Shown here piece by piece: positions 1 through 11,610 of a stretch of DNA of 64,000 nt. A program made the position numbers and the translations under genes. The notes under the pieces are model-generated. The model had not been told where the DNA came from. It did not search any database and was given only the letters and a program-made list of their open reading frames with translations. The stretch's first letter is position 1. The number at the start of each line of letters is the position of its first letter. Source of the stretch: Megaustenia siamemsis (lineage: Eukaryota; Mollusca; Gastropoda; Stylommatophora; Ariophantidae); assembly GCA_032433765.1 (NCBI GenBank), contig JAVIAB010000156.1, positions 88,183,150 to 88,247,149 on the forward strand. Direction: 5' to 3'.

Positions 1-572
<572 letters not shown>

Positions 573-662
573 GAGCCGTAGCAGGCCCATAGAGCATAGA
601 CCCATATACTGTTTCTCTTATCTAAATTGTTATTCTAGCAGTTTTTAATCCTGGTAAAGATC

Positions 663-2222
663 TAAAACATTAATGGAAAGATAATCAATAACCTGAGATA
701 TGCTGATGATACTGTTCTACTAGCAGAAAATCCTAAAGATCTACAACAATTGCTTAATGTGATAAACATGACAAGCAAAAAATATGGACTAGAAATGAAT
801 ATCAAAAAGACTAAAACTATCATCATCATCATCATGTACCCTGCCGGTTGGCGTAGGCGATCATGTCCCTCCACAATCTTCTATCCACAGTGCATCGTAT
901 CAGTTCTGTTGCCGAATGTTTTCCATGCCATGACACCAAGCTATCCAGTATTTTCTCTCTTTGTCGTCCACGATCTCTCTTTCCTTTTAATTTGCCAGTT
1001 GTAACCAAGTATTCCAATTTTCCTCTTCTCATGATGTGCCCGAAAAATGTTGATTGCTTCTTTCTGATGTTTTTTAAGAGCTCCCTTTTTGTGTTGGCCA
1101 CTTTGAGAACTTCCTCAATGGTCTTTTAGCTGTCCAGGGAACTTTCAACATTCTTCTGAGAAATCCCATCTCTGTGGCCTCTAATCGTCTTTTCATTTGT
1201 TTGTCTACTGTCCATGATTCGCTTCCATAGGTCAGAATTGGTTCTATATAGCACCGATGAACTCTCTTTCTCATTTTTATTGACATAGATTTGTTGCAAA
1301 AGATATTTTTCATTTTCTGAAATGCTATTTTGGCCTGAGCTATTCTGCTTTTTATTTCTGTGGTGCATCTCCCATCTGATGTTATTATTGTGCCCTAGTA
1401 TTAGAAACGTTTTACTTGTTTCAGGTTTGTCTCATTTATTTTTATGCTGCATGATGGTGATGATTGTTTCTTCGATATAACCATTACTTCTGTTTTCTTG
1501 CTATTCAGACTGAGACCTTTCTTGTTGCTTTCTTCCACTATTATGTCTAAAACTATGATCATAAACAAAGAAAATTCTCAAGACCTACAATTAAATATCA
1601 CAGTTGAGGGAACACATTTGGAGAAAGTCCAGGGCTACAACTACCTGGGACATACTATAACCAATGATGGAAAATGCAAAACTGAAATAAACAAAAGAAT
1701 AGGTATGGCAAAAAGTAATTTTAATGCCATGAAAAATATACTAACAACAAAACAAATATTAACAGGGCTGAAACTAAGAATGGCAAAATGTTACATCTTC
1801 TCAATATTCCTGTATGGTGCAGAAACATGGACATTAGACAAGAAAACAGAACAGAAAATTGAAGCCTTTGAAATGTGGATTTATAGAAGAATAGGTAGAA
1901 TTGGATGGAAACAAAATAAAACAAACAATGAAGTTTTAAAACAACTGAAAATAAAAAGAGAACTACTAAATACAATTAAGACAAGACAAATGAAATTTTT
2001 GGGGCATGTTAAAAGACACAACAGCCTACTAAAAGTAATATTGGAAGGAAAAATACAAAGTAAAAGAGGCAGAGGCAGACCAAGACTAACATGGACGAAT
2101 AACATCAAAAGATGGTCAAGTCAATCTATGACAGCCTGCACCATCAAAGCAAGAAACAGAGTAGAATGGCGATCCATGTTAGCCAACCTTCGTTGCGGAG
2201 AAGGCACACGATGATGATGATG
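663..2222 (+). mobile_element. LINE A copy, RT palm to 3' end, split by LINE E
   Basis: Contains RYADDTVLLAEN (RT catalytic YADD) near 695-730, then KTKTI, then after the nested element continues from 1557 with the NYLGHTITNDG, YGAETWTLDKK, FLGHVKRHN and GRGRPRLTWTNNIK blocks to a TGA at 2212, ending with (TGA)n. It lies inside the 3' UTR of LINE B, whose halves flank it (573 to about 655, and about 2225 on). 5'-truncated, as is usual for LINE insertions. Confidence 0.8.
821..1546 (-). mobile_element. LINE E fragment nested in LINE A, with 10-bp target duplication
   Basis: On the - strand it encodes YGSESWTVDKQMKRRLEATE, then after a frameshift NTKRELLKNIRKKQ, FFGHIMRRGKLEY, GRQREKILDSL and a C-terminus ending YANRQGT: the RTE-type RT C-terminal region of a different family. 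Its (ATG)n tail appears as (CAT)n at 821. It is flanked by exact copies of CTAAAACTAT at 811-820 and 1547-1556, and removing it restores the LINE A reading frame. That is direct evidence of target-primed insertion. Confidence 0.88.
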
Positions 2223-2249
2223 AACGATCTTTGATAAAATCTCGCTATT

Positions 2250-3015
2250 TGTCTCTGTTCTGTGCATGTTACTCTATTTCACTGAGGGAGCCCATTCCTG
2301 CTGCTCTTGCCTCTCTGGTCAATGTTCTTCTCAGTGTCTCTGTTCTGTGCATGTTACTCTATTGAGAGAGCCCATTCCTGCTGCTCTTGCCTCTCTGGTC
2401 AATGTTCTTCTCAGTGTCTCTGTTCTGTGCATGTTACTCTATTTCATTGAGAGAGCCCATTCCTGATGCTCTTGCCTCTCTGGTCAATGTTCTTCTCAGT
2501 GTCTCTGTTCTGTGCATGTTACTCTATTTCATTGAGAGAGCCCATTCCTGCTGCTCTTGCCTCTCTGGTCAATGTTCTTCTCAGTGTCTCTGTTCTGTGC
2601 ATGTTACTCTATTTCACTGAGAGAGCCCATTCCTGATGATCTTGCCTCTCTGGTCAATGTTCTTCTCAGTGTCTCTGTTCTGTGCATGTTACTCTATTTC
2701 ACTGAGAGAGCCCATTCCTGATGCTCTTGCCTCTCTGGTCAATGTTCTTCTCAGTGTCTCTGTTCTGTGCATGTTACTCTATTTCATTGAGAGAGCCCAT
2801 TCCTGCTGCTCTTGCCTCTCTGGTCAATGTTCTTCTCAGTGTCTCTGTTCTGTGCATGTTACTCTATTTCATTGAGAGAGCCCATTCCTGCTGCTCTTGC
2901 CTCTCTGGTCAATGTTCTTCTCAGTGTCTCTGTTCTGTGCATGTTACTCTATTTCACTGAGAGAGCCCATTCCTGCTGCTCTTGCCTCTCTGGTCAATGT
3001 TCTTCTCAGTGTCTC
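2250..3015. repeat. 85-bp tandem array inside LINE B coding sequence, about 9 copies
   Basis: The unit contains gttctgtgcatgttactcta and ends cttctcag; one copy is a few bases short. The same sequence occurs once in the LINE B copies near 48390-48480 and 55950-56030, where it encodes part of the RT C-terminus. The array is therefore an internal amplification of LINE sequence, probably by slippage between the two tgtctc-type words flanking the single-copy segment. Confidence 0.9.
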
Positions 3016-3210
3016 TCTGGGTCGGCCTCTTTTCCTCTTTCCTGTTTCCCACATGAGGACTTGCTTTGCTATTCGGTTATTATCTCTCCTCATCACATGC
3101 CCAACATATGACCATCGTCTTTTCTTGATTACTGAAGATATTAGTGGTTGATTGGCGATTTCTATAATTTCCTCGTTGTTTTTAATTTGTTCCACGCTAT
3201 AGCAAGTATT

Positions 3211-3481
3211 TTTGAAGCCGCGATAGCTCAGTGGTTAGTGAACTGGACTACAAAGGACAAGGGGTAGAGTTCGATCCCAACCGACGGCTTCCGGGTTCAC
3301 CCAGCCTTAAATGGGTACCGGATTTTTTTCTGGGAAAGTAAAGCGGCACGGGCGTAATACCGACCACATTACCTCAAAAAACATGTGCCGAAGGTCTGTA
3401 AAATTTATGGTCACTAACACCATATTCCCTATACGCCGCCACTTGGCGTGACGGGGGTACTTTACTTTTTTTACTTTTTTA
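3211..3481 (+). mobile_element. tRNA-derived SINE
   Basis: Starts GCCGCGATAGCTCAGTGG at 3217 with a pol III box A (TAGCTCAGTGG, 3224-3234) and a box B-like AGTTCGATCCC near 3268-3278, followed by a non-tRNA body (gggttcacccagcc, aaatgggtacc, gaccacattacctc) and a T-rich end. It interrupts LINE B between imperfect duplicates AGCAAGTATT (3201-3210) and ACCAAATATT (3482-3491); intact LINE B near 48680 reads accaagtatt. Not a functional tRNA gene. Confidence 0.82.
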
Positions 3482-3515
3482 TACCAAATATTATCCTTAG
3501 ACATTTATTTAATGC

Positions 3516-3603
<88 letters not shown>

Positions 3604-3992
3604 TGCGATCGGGGCTCAATCAGAGTAGGATTCCAGACTCTCACATGAAGTCAGCTGTCAGGTTAAGTATGTTGATCGCCCCCACAGACAGAACATCACA
3701 ATTAGAGTCTGCCAGATCCACTCTGATTGAACACCCGTTAAAACGTTGCACTGTGTTCTGCGCCAGTGGCCCAGTGCATCCGATTTCAGCCAGTATTTTA
3801 TTCAGGTATGCTTTCCTTAGCCTTTGATTGTCTCCAATCTTCCTGCAAGGCAGCAGATAATCTTTTCTGTAGAGGGATTCTGCCCTTAGATGGTCGGTCC
3901 TCCCAGGTTTACGAGCACCATCTGCCCGAGTCACTACAGGTGACTAACACAGACATGCACACACAAAGATATGAGGTGTGACTAACACAGAC
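3516..3992 (-). mobile_element. Nonautonomous (AG)n-tailed element related to LINE C 5' region
   Basis: On the - strand it runs from about 3992 down to an (AG)n tail, seen as (CT)n at about 3516-3602. Its body (for example the strings for AEIGCTGPLAQNTVQR) is shared with the 5' region of LINE C at 9840-10010 and with a second copy at 54745-55060, which also ends in (CT)n. LINE B words AATGCG flank it at about 3510-3515 and 3993-3998. No complete protein is apparent. Confidence 0.65.
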
Positions 3993-4497
3993 ATAATGCG
4001 TTCAACTTTGTTTCTATGTCTCTTGTTGTTTTCCAGCTCGCACATGCATACGAGAGGGTTGATAGTACGTTTGATTTGAATAGTGTAAGTTTTGTATTTG
4101 TGCTGATGAGTTTTCATTTCCACAACTTTTCAAGGCTTCTGAAAGACATTGCTGCTTTAGCTATTCTGATTCTAATTTCTTTGCTTGTATCCCCTTCTCG
4201 ATCAATGTGACTTCCAAGATAGATAAAGTGATCGATCTCTTCCACTGGTTTGTTTTCCATGTATATTTTGTCATCTGTTGGAATTAAACTTTTCATGACT
4301 TTAGTCTTTTCACGATTGATCTCAAGCCCAATTTTGCTGGCTATTGATGATAGTTCATTTGTGTTTTCCTGCATCGTTTTTATCTGACTGCTGATGAGAA
4401 CAATGTCATCAGCAAAGTCGAGGTCCTCCAAATGGTCTCCTTGTATCCATTCGATGCCTTTATTACCAGTGCAGCATTTCTTCATTATGAAGTCCAT

Positions 4498-5545
4498 CTT
4501 CTTCTTCTTCTTTTCTCTTTCACTGATACCTAAAAGGTGTCGTGGTTTATATCGTTTGTCGTTCTTGTGCTGCTCGAATTGTCTGAATTAGTGATTTTCC
4601 TTTGTTGTTACATGTCTCTGTCACTGCATCTATCCATCTTCTTCTGGGTCTTCCTCTTGGTCTTTTTCCATGCATTCTCGAGAAGAACGCCCTTGATGGT
4701 GATAGGTGAGGATTCATTCTGACCAGGTGGCCAAACCATTTAAGTTGTTGTTGTTCTATATATTCTTGGCAGGGTTTTGTTCCTACCATTTTTCTTATGG
4801 TTTCATTTGGTATTCTATCTCTTCTTGTGTTGTTTGTTACTTTTCTCAAGCATCGCATCTCACATGTATTGATCTTTCTTAAATGTGATTTAGAAAGGGT
4901 CCATGTTTGACTTTCATAGCACAAAGTTGGTATGAAGATGCTATTTATCATTTGTTGTTTAGCTGGCATAGAAATGTTTGGATGTCTTAACAATGGTGAA
5001 AGCTGGTATGTGACAGCATTTGCTTTTTGTATTCTCATGTCAATTTCTCTGTCTAGTTTTCCATCTTCTGTGAACATTGTGCCTAAATACTTGAATTCCT
5101 CTACTTGTTTTATTTCTTTGTCTTTGATCTTGATGTTTAATGGGTGTCTTAATTTGCTTATTCTTATAGCCTCTGTTTTTGCTGTGTTAATTTTCATACT
5201 GTAGTTTGTGCAGCTTTTATCTAGAGATGTTAAATGCTGTTGTAGCAGGTTTTCATCCTCGTATATTAGGCATTGGTCATCTGCGAAGAGTAGCTCATTG
5301 ATGTTGGAGTTTTCTACCTCTATGTTATTATTTGATTTGTCCTTGTTGTTGGTTGTTTCCTGATTTATTTTGTCCATATATATGATGAAGAGGAGTGGTG
5401 AGAGGACACATCCTTGTCTTACTCCTGTTGTAACCTGAAACCATTCTGACAGACCTTCCGATGTTCTGACGGCACTTTGACTGTTTTTATATAGTGCTAT
5501 TATATTTTCTAGTAGTTGTCCTGCTACCCCGTATAAGTCATAGAA
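4498..5545 (-). mobile_element. LINE D copy nested in LINE B, with 9-bp target duplication
   Basis: Encodes TTGVRQGCVLSPLLFIIYMD, ELLFADDQCLIYEDE (RT catalytic FADD near 5285), QVEEFKYLGTMF, CYESQTWTLSKS, QLKWFGHLVRM and RPRGRPRRRWIDAVTE, the RTE-like RT from the QG motif to the C-terminus, with a (GAA)n tail seen as cttcttcttctt at 4498. GAAGTCCAT at 4489-4497 and 5546-5554 flanks it and is contiguous LINE B sequence on either side. It inserted in the same orientation and in frame, so a 473-codon frame (5968-4547) runs through both LINEs. Confidence 0.85.
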
Positions 5546-7370
5546 GAAGTCCATAACAATTCCAAATAACAAGGGCGATAAAATACATCCTTGTTTAACC
5601 CCAGTTGCTATTGGGAAACACTCGCTCAGTCCTTCCTCTGTTCGAACTGCACATGTGTAACTATCATACATGTCTTTGACAATATTTATGATTTTTGATG
5701 GTAAGCCATATTGCTTCAGAATTTTCCACAAAGAATCTCTATGAATACCATCAAATGCTTTTTTGAAGTCGATGAAGTTAAGTACAAAAGGTTTTTGCTT
5801 TTCAATGTGTTCCTCCAATATAAGTCGTAGAGTGAAAATGTGGTTAATGCAGCTTCTCCCTTTTCTAAACTCAGCCTGTTCTTCCCGCATTACTGTATCT
5901 ATTGAATCCTTTATTCTATTTAGGATGATTTTGCAGAATAACTTTGAGGCAACTGACAAAAGTGTCACGCCTCTCCGGTTGTTACAATCTCTAAGATTGC
6001 CCTTTTCTGAAATCTTAACAATGATTCTTTTTTTTCCATTTATGAGGCGTCTTCTCTGTTTTCCAAATGATGTTGAACATTTTTTGGAGATGTATTAGAT
6101 TATGGCTATCAATTGCCTTGAGGATCTCAGCTGTTAACTTATCCTCTCCAGCAGCATTGTTATTGGTCATAAGCTTTAATGTGGTTTCTATTTCGCTCAA
6201 GGTGAAGTCATCTAAATTTACATCTAATTCTGCTGCTGGTGTTTCAGCTTCAAAATCTATTAAACTGTCAGGTAGTGGAAGGTTAAGAATTTATTTGAAG
6301 TGTTCCGCCCAACAAGCTTTTATGTCTGCGCTTGTTGTTAGCATTAATCCAGATTTGTCTAGAATTGGTCTTCCACTGGATGTATAGGTGTTTGTCCGCA
6401 TCTTTTGTACAGTATAGAGAGTTCTGCTGTCTCCTGTAATTGCAGCTGTCTCTGCTTTCTCTGCCAAATTGTCTACATAAGCTCTTGCATCTCTTCTTGC
6501 TGAACTTTTCACTCTGTTGTCTAATTCTTTGTATGTTGCTTTTGCCAGAACCTTTCCAAGATCTGTCTTTACATTAGTCATGGCTCTCTTCGCTTCTCTT
6601 CTTTCTTTGATGTATTTCCATGTGGTGTCTGAAATCCAAGCTCGTTTTTTCCATTTTCTTCAGTCCGGCACTTGTTTCTGCTGCTGTCATTAGTATTTTG
6701 CTCTGTGAGTCCCACATTTCATTGATATCTAAGTCTATTTCACCGAGTGCTGTATAACAATTACTTAGCTCTATGTTAAACTTTTCCTTTATGGCTTCAT
6801 CTTTCAATTTATGACTATCAATTTTATGTGTAATTGACCTCTTCTGTTGTCTTCTAAATTTTAATCTTATTTTCCCAATGCACAGGTTGTGGTCACTACT
6901 AACATCAGCACCTCTGTATGCTCTTACATCGATTAATGATGATCTGAATTGTTGTTTAATACATAGGTGGTCAATTTGATTTGAGGTTCTATCATCAGGA
7001 GATATCCATGTTGTTTTGTGAATATTTTTGTGTGGAAATAATGTCCCACCTGTAACTAAATTTTATATTAAACATAATTCTATTAATCTTTCTCCATTCT
7101 GACTTGTAGTATCACAGCCTTCTCTCCCCATTACATGTTTCATTCCTGCGTTGTCTTTTCCCACTTTGGCGTTGAAATCTCCCATTACAATTAAAAGATC
7201 GTGTTTGGGTATTTTGTTTATAAGTTGTTGTAGTTGGTTATAAAAATTGCCCTTAACATCATCATCAGCTTCGTTTGTAGGCGCATAACACTGAACAATT
7301 GAAAGTCTTTCATATTTTGTTTTGTAGCGTGTTCGTATCAGACAGCTATTTACAAGTTCCCATTCTAATC

Positions 7371-7823
7371 AACTTCTGGCACATTGACCTTATATCCACC
7401 ATATTGACCTTTTTTTCAATATAAACAAACAACTGGTGTTATTACCACCATTTTTCTCACATCCTCATTTCTAATATCATCTCTTCTAGCTTTGTTTACA
7501 TATTTTCTTATAATTTCATGTCGCATGTTGATATATTTGCTCCCGTGTCTTTCAATAACTGTCTATAGCACAATGTGAGAATACCAAAATGTTGGGGGTG
7601 TGAAACCATGAACGACCTAGCGACTTTCAACATTTATCTAGCGACCACGGCCTTCTCGGTCGTCGGCATTAAAAACATGGACAGCGCAAATTAGAAACGA
7701 AACAAAAGAGGTTTGCGAGAAGTAGTGGGCAGGTCTGCTGACGTAGTGGGAGTTTTCTGTTGTTGTCGAGTTGTTGTTGTGCTGGAGTTTTTGTTGTGCT
7801 GAAGTTACTGTTGCTGAGTGGCG
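7371..7823 (+). other. 5' flank and probable 5' UTR of the ADAM17-like gene
   Basis: Lies between the 5'-truncated LINE B copy and the start codon. I recognise no repeat, TATA box or other defined element here. A short upstream frame starts at 7677 (ATG GAC AGC GCA AAT TAG) and could be a uORF if transcription starts before it. An in-frame TGA at 7815-7817 sits just before the chosen ATG, so translation cannot begin further upstream in this exon. The transcription start cannot be placed from sequence alone. Confidence 0.4.
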
Positions 7824-7866
7824 ATGAGAGTGCTGGATCTGTTTATCGTGATCGTTAGTGCGGCCG
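7824..7866 (+). CDS. ADAM17: ADAM17-like exon 1: start codon and signal peptide
   Basis: ATG at 7824 has G at -3 and an in-frame stop 7 bases upstream. It encodes MRVLDLFIVIVSAA, a short hydrophobic signal peptide, and ends with one base (g) of the next codon. The donor is GTAAGT at 7867. The split codon G|GT is completed by exon 2 at 21715, giving Gly15. No similarity search was possible; the call rests on the exact phase match, the strong donor and the signal-peptide character. A different first exon cannot be excluded. Confidence 0.75.
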
Positions 7867-8429
7867 GTAAGTGTGGACAGTTTGTGCTGGTCAGTCATGG
7901 CCGGCCTGTCTCTGTCACCATCTGCTCGAGTCTGCGGCTACTTCAGCCACTTTTACTCACTTAACTCACTATTTGACTAATGTTTTAAACGAGAAGAGAT
8001 CACGAATACTTGAATATTGTATGCAGTTGTTGTAATTGAGCTAATGCTAACAAATAAACGACTCAAAGTTCGTGAAGTGAAACCTGACACATTCCAGACC
8101 TCACAGAGATCATCATTGTTCAAGTACGCGATGGCAGGGCTTGACGGGAGCTGGCCTTTCGTTATAGAACTTCTGCTAGAAAAACAAACTTGCGTGATTT
8201 CCACTCTCTTGGATAATATCATTGATGTCCATATAAGTGGTCTTGTTTGTGAAATAACACCTGTCAGCTTCAACCTTTCCTGTCTTCTCATCTGCAAACT
8301 TTGTAATGTCAGCTCTCGTCTACTCACTGCAAGTTACACATCCCTGCCTCCACAATATTTGATTTTGTTCACGATCATCCATCAACGGAATATTATACAT
8401 TTATTTTTGTGTGTTTTAGTTTTATCACC
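7867..8429. other. Start of intron 1, no recognised element
   Basis: Both strands are partly open (for example 8017-8484 on + and 8327-7977 on -), with fairly complex sequence unlike the minisatellites. I recognise no domain in either translation, so I call no gene. It could be an unrecognised exon of another transcript or an old transposon. Confidence 0.3.
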
Positions 8430-9470
8430 TGAATGTGACTTTATACATCAACTAAAAGTAACTTTTTTATGTTTTATGATGTGAATGTAACTTTATATCA
8501 ACTAAAAGTAACTTTTTTATGTTTTATTATGTGAATGTGACTTTATATCAACTAAAAGTAACTTTTTTATGTTTTATTATGTGAATGTGACTTTATACTT
8601 TATACATCAACTAAAAGTAACTTTTTGATGTTTTATCATGTTAATGTGACTTTATATCAACTAAAAGTAACTTTTTAATGTTTTATTATGTGAATGTGAC
8701 TTTATATCAACTAAAAGTAACTTTTTTATGTTTTATCATGTTAATGTGACTTTATATCAAGTGAAAGTAACTTTTGGTGTTTTATCATATGAATGTTACT
8801 TTATATCAACTAAAAGTAACTGTTTGTGTTGTATAATGTGGATTTTACTTTATATCAACTGAAAGTAACTTTTTTGTGTTTTATCATCTTAATGTTCCTT
8901 TATATCAACTGAAAGAAACTTTTTGTGTTGTATCATCTGGATGATACTTTATATGTCATTTGAAAGGAACTTTTTGTGTTTTATCATGTGGGTGTTACTT
9001 TATATGTCATTTGAAAGGAACTTTTTTGTGTTTTATCATCTTAATGTTCTTTTATATCAACTGAAAGAAACTTTTTTGTGTTGTATCATCTGGATGTTAC
9101 TTTATATCAACTGAAAGTAACTTTTTGTGTTTTATCATCTGGATGTTACTTTATATGTCATTTGAAAGGAACTTTTTTTGTTTTATCATCTGAATATAAC
9201 TTTATATATCAATTGAAAGTAAGTTTTTGTGTTTTTTTAAATCATGTGTGTGTTACTTTATATCAACTGAAAGTAACTTTTTTTGTTTTATCATCTGGAT
9301 GTTACCTATATCAACTGAAAGGAACTTTTTGTGTTTTATCATGTGGGTTTTACCTATATCAACTGAAAGGAACTTTTTGTGTTTTATCATCTGGATGTTA
9401 CTTTATATAGCAATTGAAAGTAACTTTTTCTATTTAATCATCTGGGTTTTACTTTATATCAGCTATCTCC
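8430..9470. repeat. Degenerate 50-bp minisatellite, about 20 copies
   Basis: The unit includes tttatatcaactaaaagtaa followed by cttttttatgttttatcatg-type sequence. Copies drift toward a gtgttttatcatctggatgttac variant to the right. The right end is interrupted by LINE C; the 24-bp array starting at 12396 shares the tttatcatctgaatgttact core and may be the continuation. Confidence 0.9.
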
Positions 9471-9471
9471 A

Positions 9472-11610
9472 CATTAGGCTCACCTTCTTGTGGTTGGAGG
9501 GCTTATGTGCCTCCGGGATCCAAGGAGCTATGCCAGCGGGAGCTTAGCTCCTGGCAGGGTCACCCAAGCTGGACAGGTCCTTGGTGAGGGGCCAGACAAA
9601 GGAGCCAGGAGTAGATGGAACCCTTTAAGTGAAGACACAGAACCCACCGACGAGTGGTACACACTCTGGTCTGGACTAATCCATCCCCACTTCATGGGTT
9701 CAATGCTTCTCTGTCTTTTCTTCTCTTTCTGTCCTCTATCAAACAGGCAGGTGGTGCTCCAGAGCTCAGAAGACCAGACCACCTATGAGAGAGACAACTC
9801 TACACAAAGCTTGGGCAGATGGTGCTCATAAACCCTGGAGGGCCGACCATCTAAGAGCAGAATCCCTCTACAGAAAAGACAATATGCAGGAAGATTGGGG
9901 ACAATCAAAGGCTAAGGAAAGCAAACCCAAATAAAAAGCTGGCAGAAATCGGATGCACTGGGCCATTGGCGCAGAACATAGTGCAACGTTCTAACATGTA
10001 CTCAGAGTGGATCTAACAGACTTTAGTTATGGTGCTCTGTCTGTGGAGTCCCCCCAGGCAGGTGGAGTGCAGGACCCATGCCTCAAAGGGGTCCACCCCA
10101 AGCTACTGGTGGTCAGGGAATGGGACCAGAGGGAAACTACTACTGGTCGAAACAGAATCAAGGCACACCTGAAAATAATGCACTGGAATGCTAGGGCATA
10201 TACCACAAAAAACAAGCCCTAGCAGTCAGACTAGCAGAGGAGGAGATAGACTTTGCCTGCATACAAGAAACTCACCTTAATCCTCAGCATAGATTTATGA
10301 TCAGGGGCTACTAAATATTTAGACAGAACAGGGAAGGCCACAAGGGTGGAATCCTTATACTTATAAGAAATACCATCCCAGCAAAACTGATAGATGTAGT
10401 CACAAATGGGGAAGCAGAGATCATTGGTACAGACCTATACATCAACTCCATTAGCACAAGGATATTTAACATATACTGTCCTAATGACAAATTGCTCAAG
10501 CTTGAGTCAATGGAAATATCACCATCACAGTGTCTGGTAGTAGGAGACTTTAACAGCCACTCTGAAAGATGGGGATATAAGGAATCCAACGCTCGAGGTG
10601 AAGAAGTGGAAGAATGGGAAATAGACAACAACTTCTTCCTCATAAACTCTAGAGAGGACCCCCCAACCTTCTACTCAAGAAGATGGAAAACAACTTCCAC
10701 TCCCGACCTAGCATTCGCAACAGGAGACATATCCAACAAAATAACCAGAATAGTACTGAACCAACTTGGCGATGGTAACCGTAGACCAGTCAAAGTTTCT
10801 GTGGATCTTGCTCACAAACAGGAGTTGCAAATACCACTTCCGCGCTGGAACTACAAGAGAGCAGACTGGGTAAAGTTTGCCAAGCTCACAGATGCTTACA
10901 CTGTACTCATCAACATGCATGAATAGAAAGTCAATAATATGATAGAGGAGTTAAAAATGGCAATCCTGAGAGCTGCTAAAGAATACTAGGATAGCAGGAA
11001 AAAACAACAAGCCATACTGGAGCAAGGAAATACAAAGACTAGAGGAGGAACTGAACTCTGCCAGAGAACTAGCTGAAACATCACAAAGCACAGAGAACAA
11101 CATAGCCTTTAAAGCAGCCTCTGGCAAGTACAGAAGAGAGGTCCAGATATTCGCAAGACAGAGTTGGAAACTCAAAACAGAGAGCCTCAATCTAGATAAA
11201 AATGGACACAAACTGTGGAAACTTGCGAAAGCTCTGAGCGATGAAAACAACAGCCGACCTACAATATCATTAGCACACAATCAGAACATCCACACGAGCA
11301 AAAGGACAGCACACATACTGATAGAAACTTACAAAAACATAAGTAGGATAAACATTCCGAAAGACCAACAGAAAGCTGCAAGAAAGGAAAACTGAGATGC
11401 AAAACACATGCCTTTAGCACCAGAAGAACACCAGACAACCATCATTACACCAACAGAACTAGATGTAGCACTCAAAGGATTGAAACTCAAGAGTTCCCCT
11501 GGAAAAGATGGAATCACCAATGAAATGCTCTTAAAATTTGAAAAATGGACGAACACCTGGCTACTACCAATTAACGGAAAAAAACTACATACACAATTCT
11601 CAGCCAATCA
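9472..11610 (+). mobile_element. LINE C (I-like, endonuclease part), 3'-truncated and decayed
   Basis: 5' UTR-like sequence runs to about 10170, then the AP endonuclease: LKIMHWNARAYTTKNKP, CIQETHLNP, GGILILIRNTIP, LVVGDFNSHSERWGYKE (10536-10584) and STPDLAFATGDISNKITRIV, then RWNYKRADWVKF and SPGKDGITNEML at the start of the RT. Several frameshifts and stops break it. It stops where LINE D on the opposite strand begins (about 11610). The family is the same as the copy at 23705-27088, which carries RT and RNase H. Confidence 0.78.

Larger units (their letters stand above)
573..7370 (-). mobile_element. LINE B (RTE-like), long decayed copy with nested insertions
   Basis: Read from 7370 down: an AP-type endonuclease with an MGDFNAKVG motif near 7150-7190 and a SSDH motif near 6885-6900, a linker with stops, the RT start (NNNAAGEDKLTAEILKA near 6150), RT core with FIDFKKAFDG and GVKQGCILSPLLF (about 5560-5770), FADDIVLIS near 4390-4420, and the C-terminal YVGHVMRR/GRPRETLRRTL region ending in the 3' UTR at 573. 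The 5' end is truncated and stops and frameshifts break the frame. It is interrupted by LINE D (4498-5545), an (AG)n element (3516-3992), a SINE (3211-3481), an internal 85-bp array, and LINE A (about 663-2222). Not a working gene. Confidence 0.8.

Noticed and set aside
3217..3290. Functional tRNA gene
   Set aside because: Box A and a box B-like sequence are present, but the arms do not fold as a complete cloverleaf, a SINE body follows, and target duplications flank it.
8017..8484. 155-codon + strand frame as a gene
   Set aside because: No recognisable domain, its end runs into a minisatellite, and the opposite strand is equally open; left as unexplained sequence.
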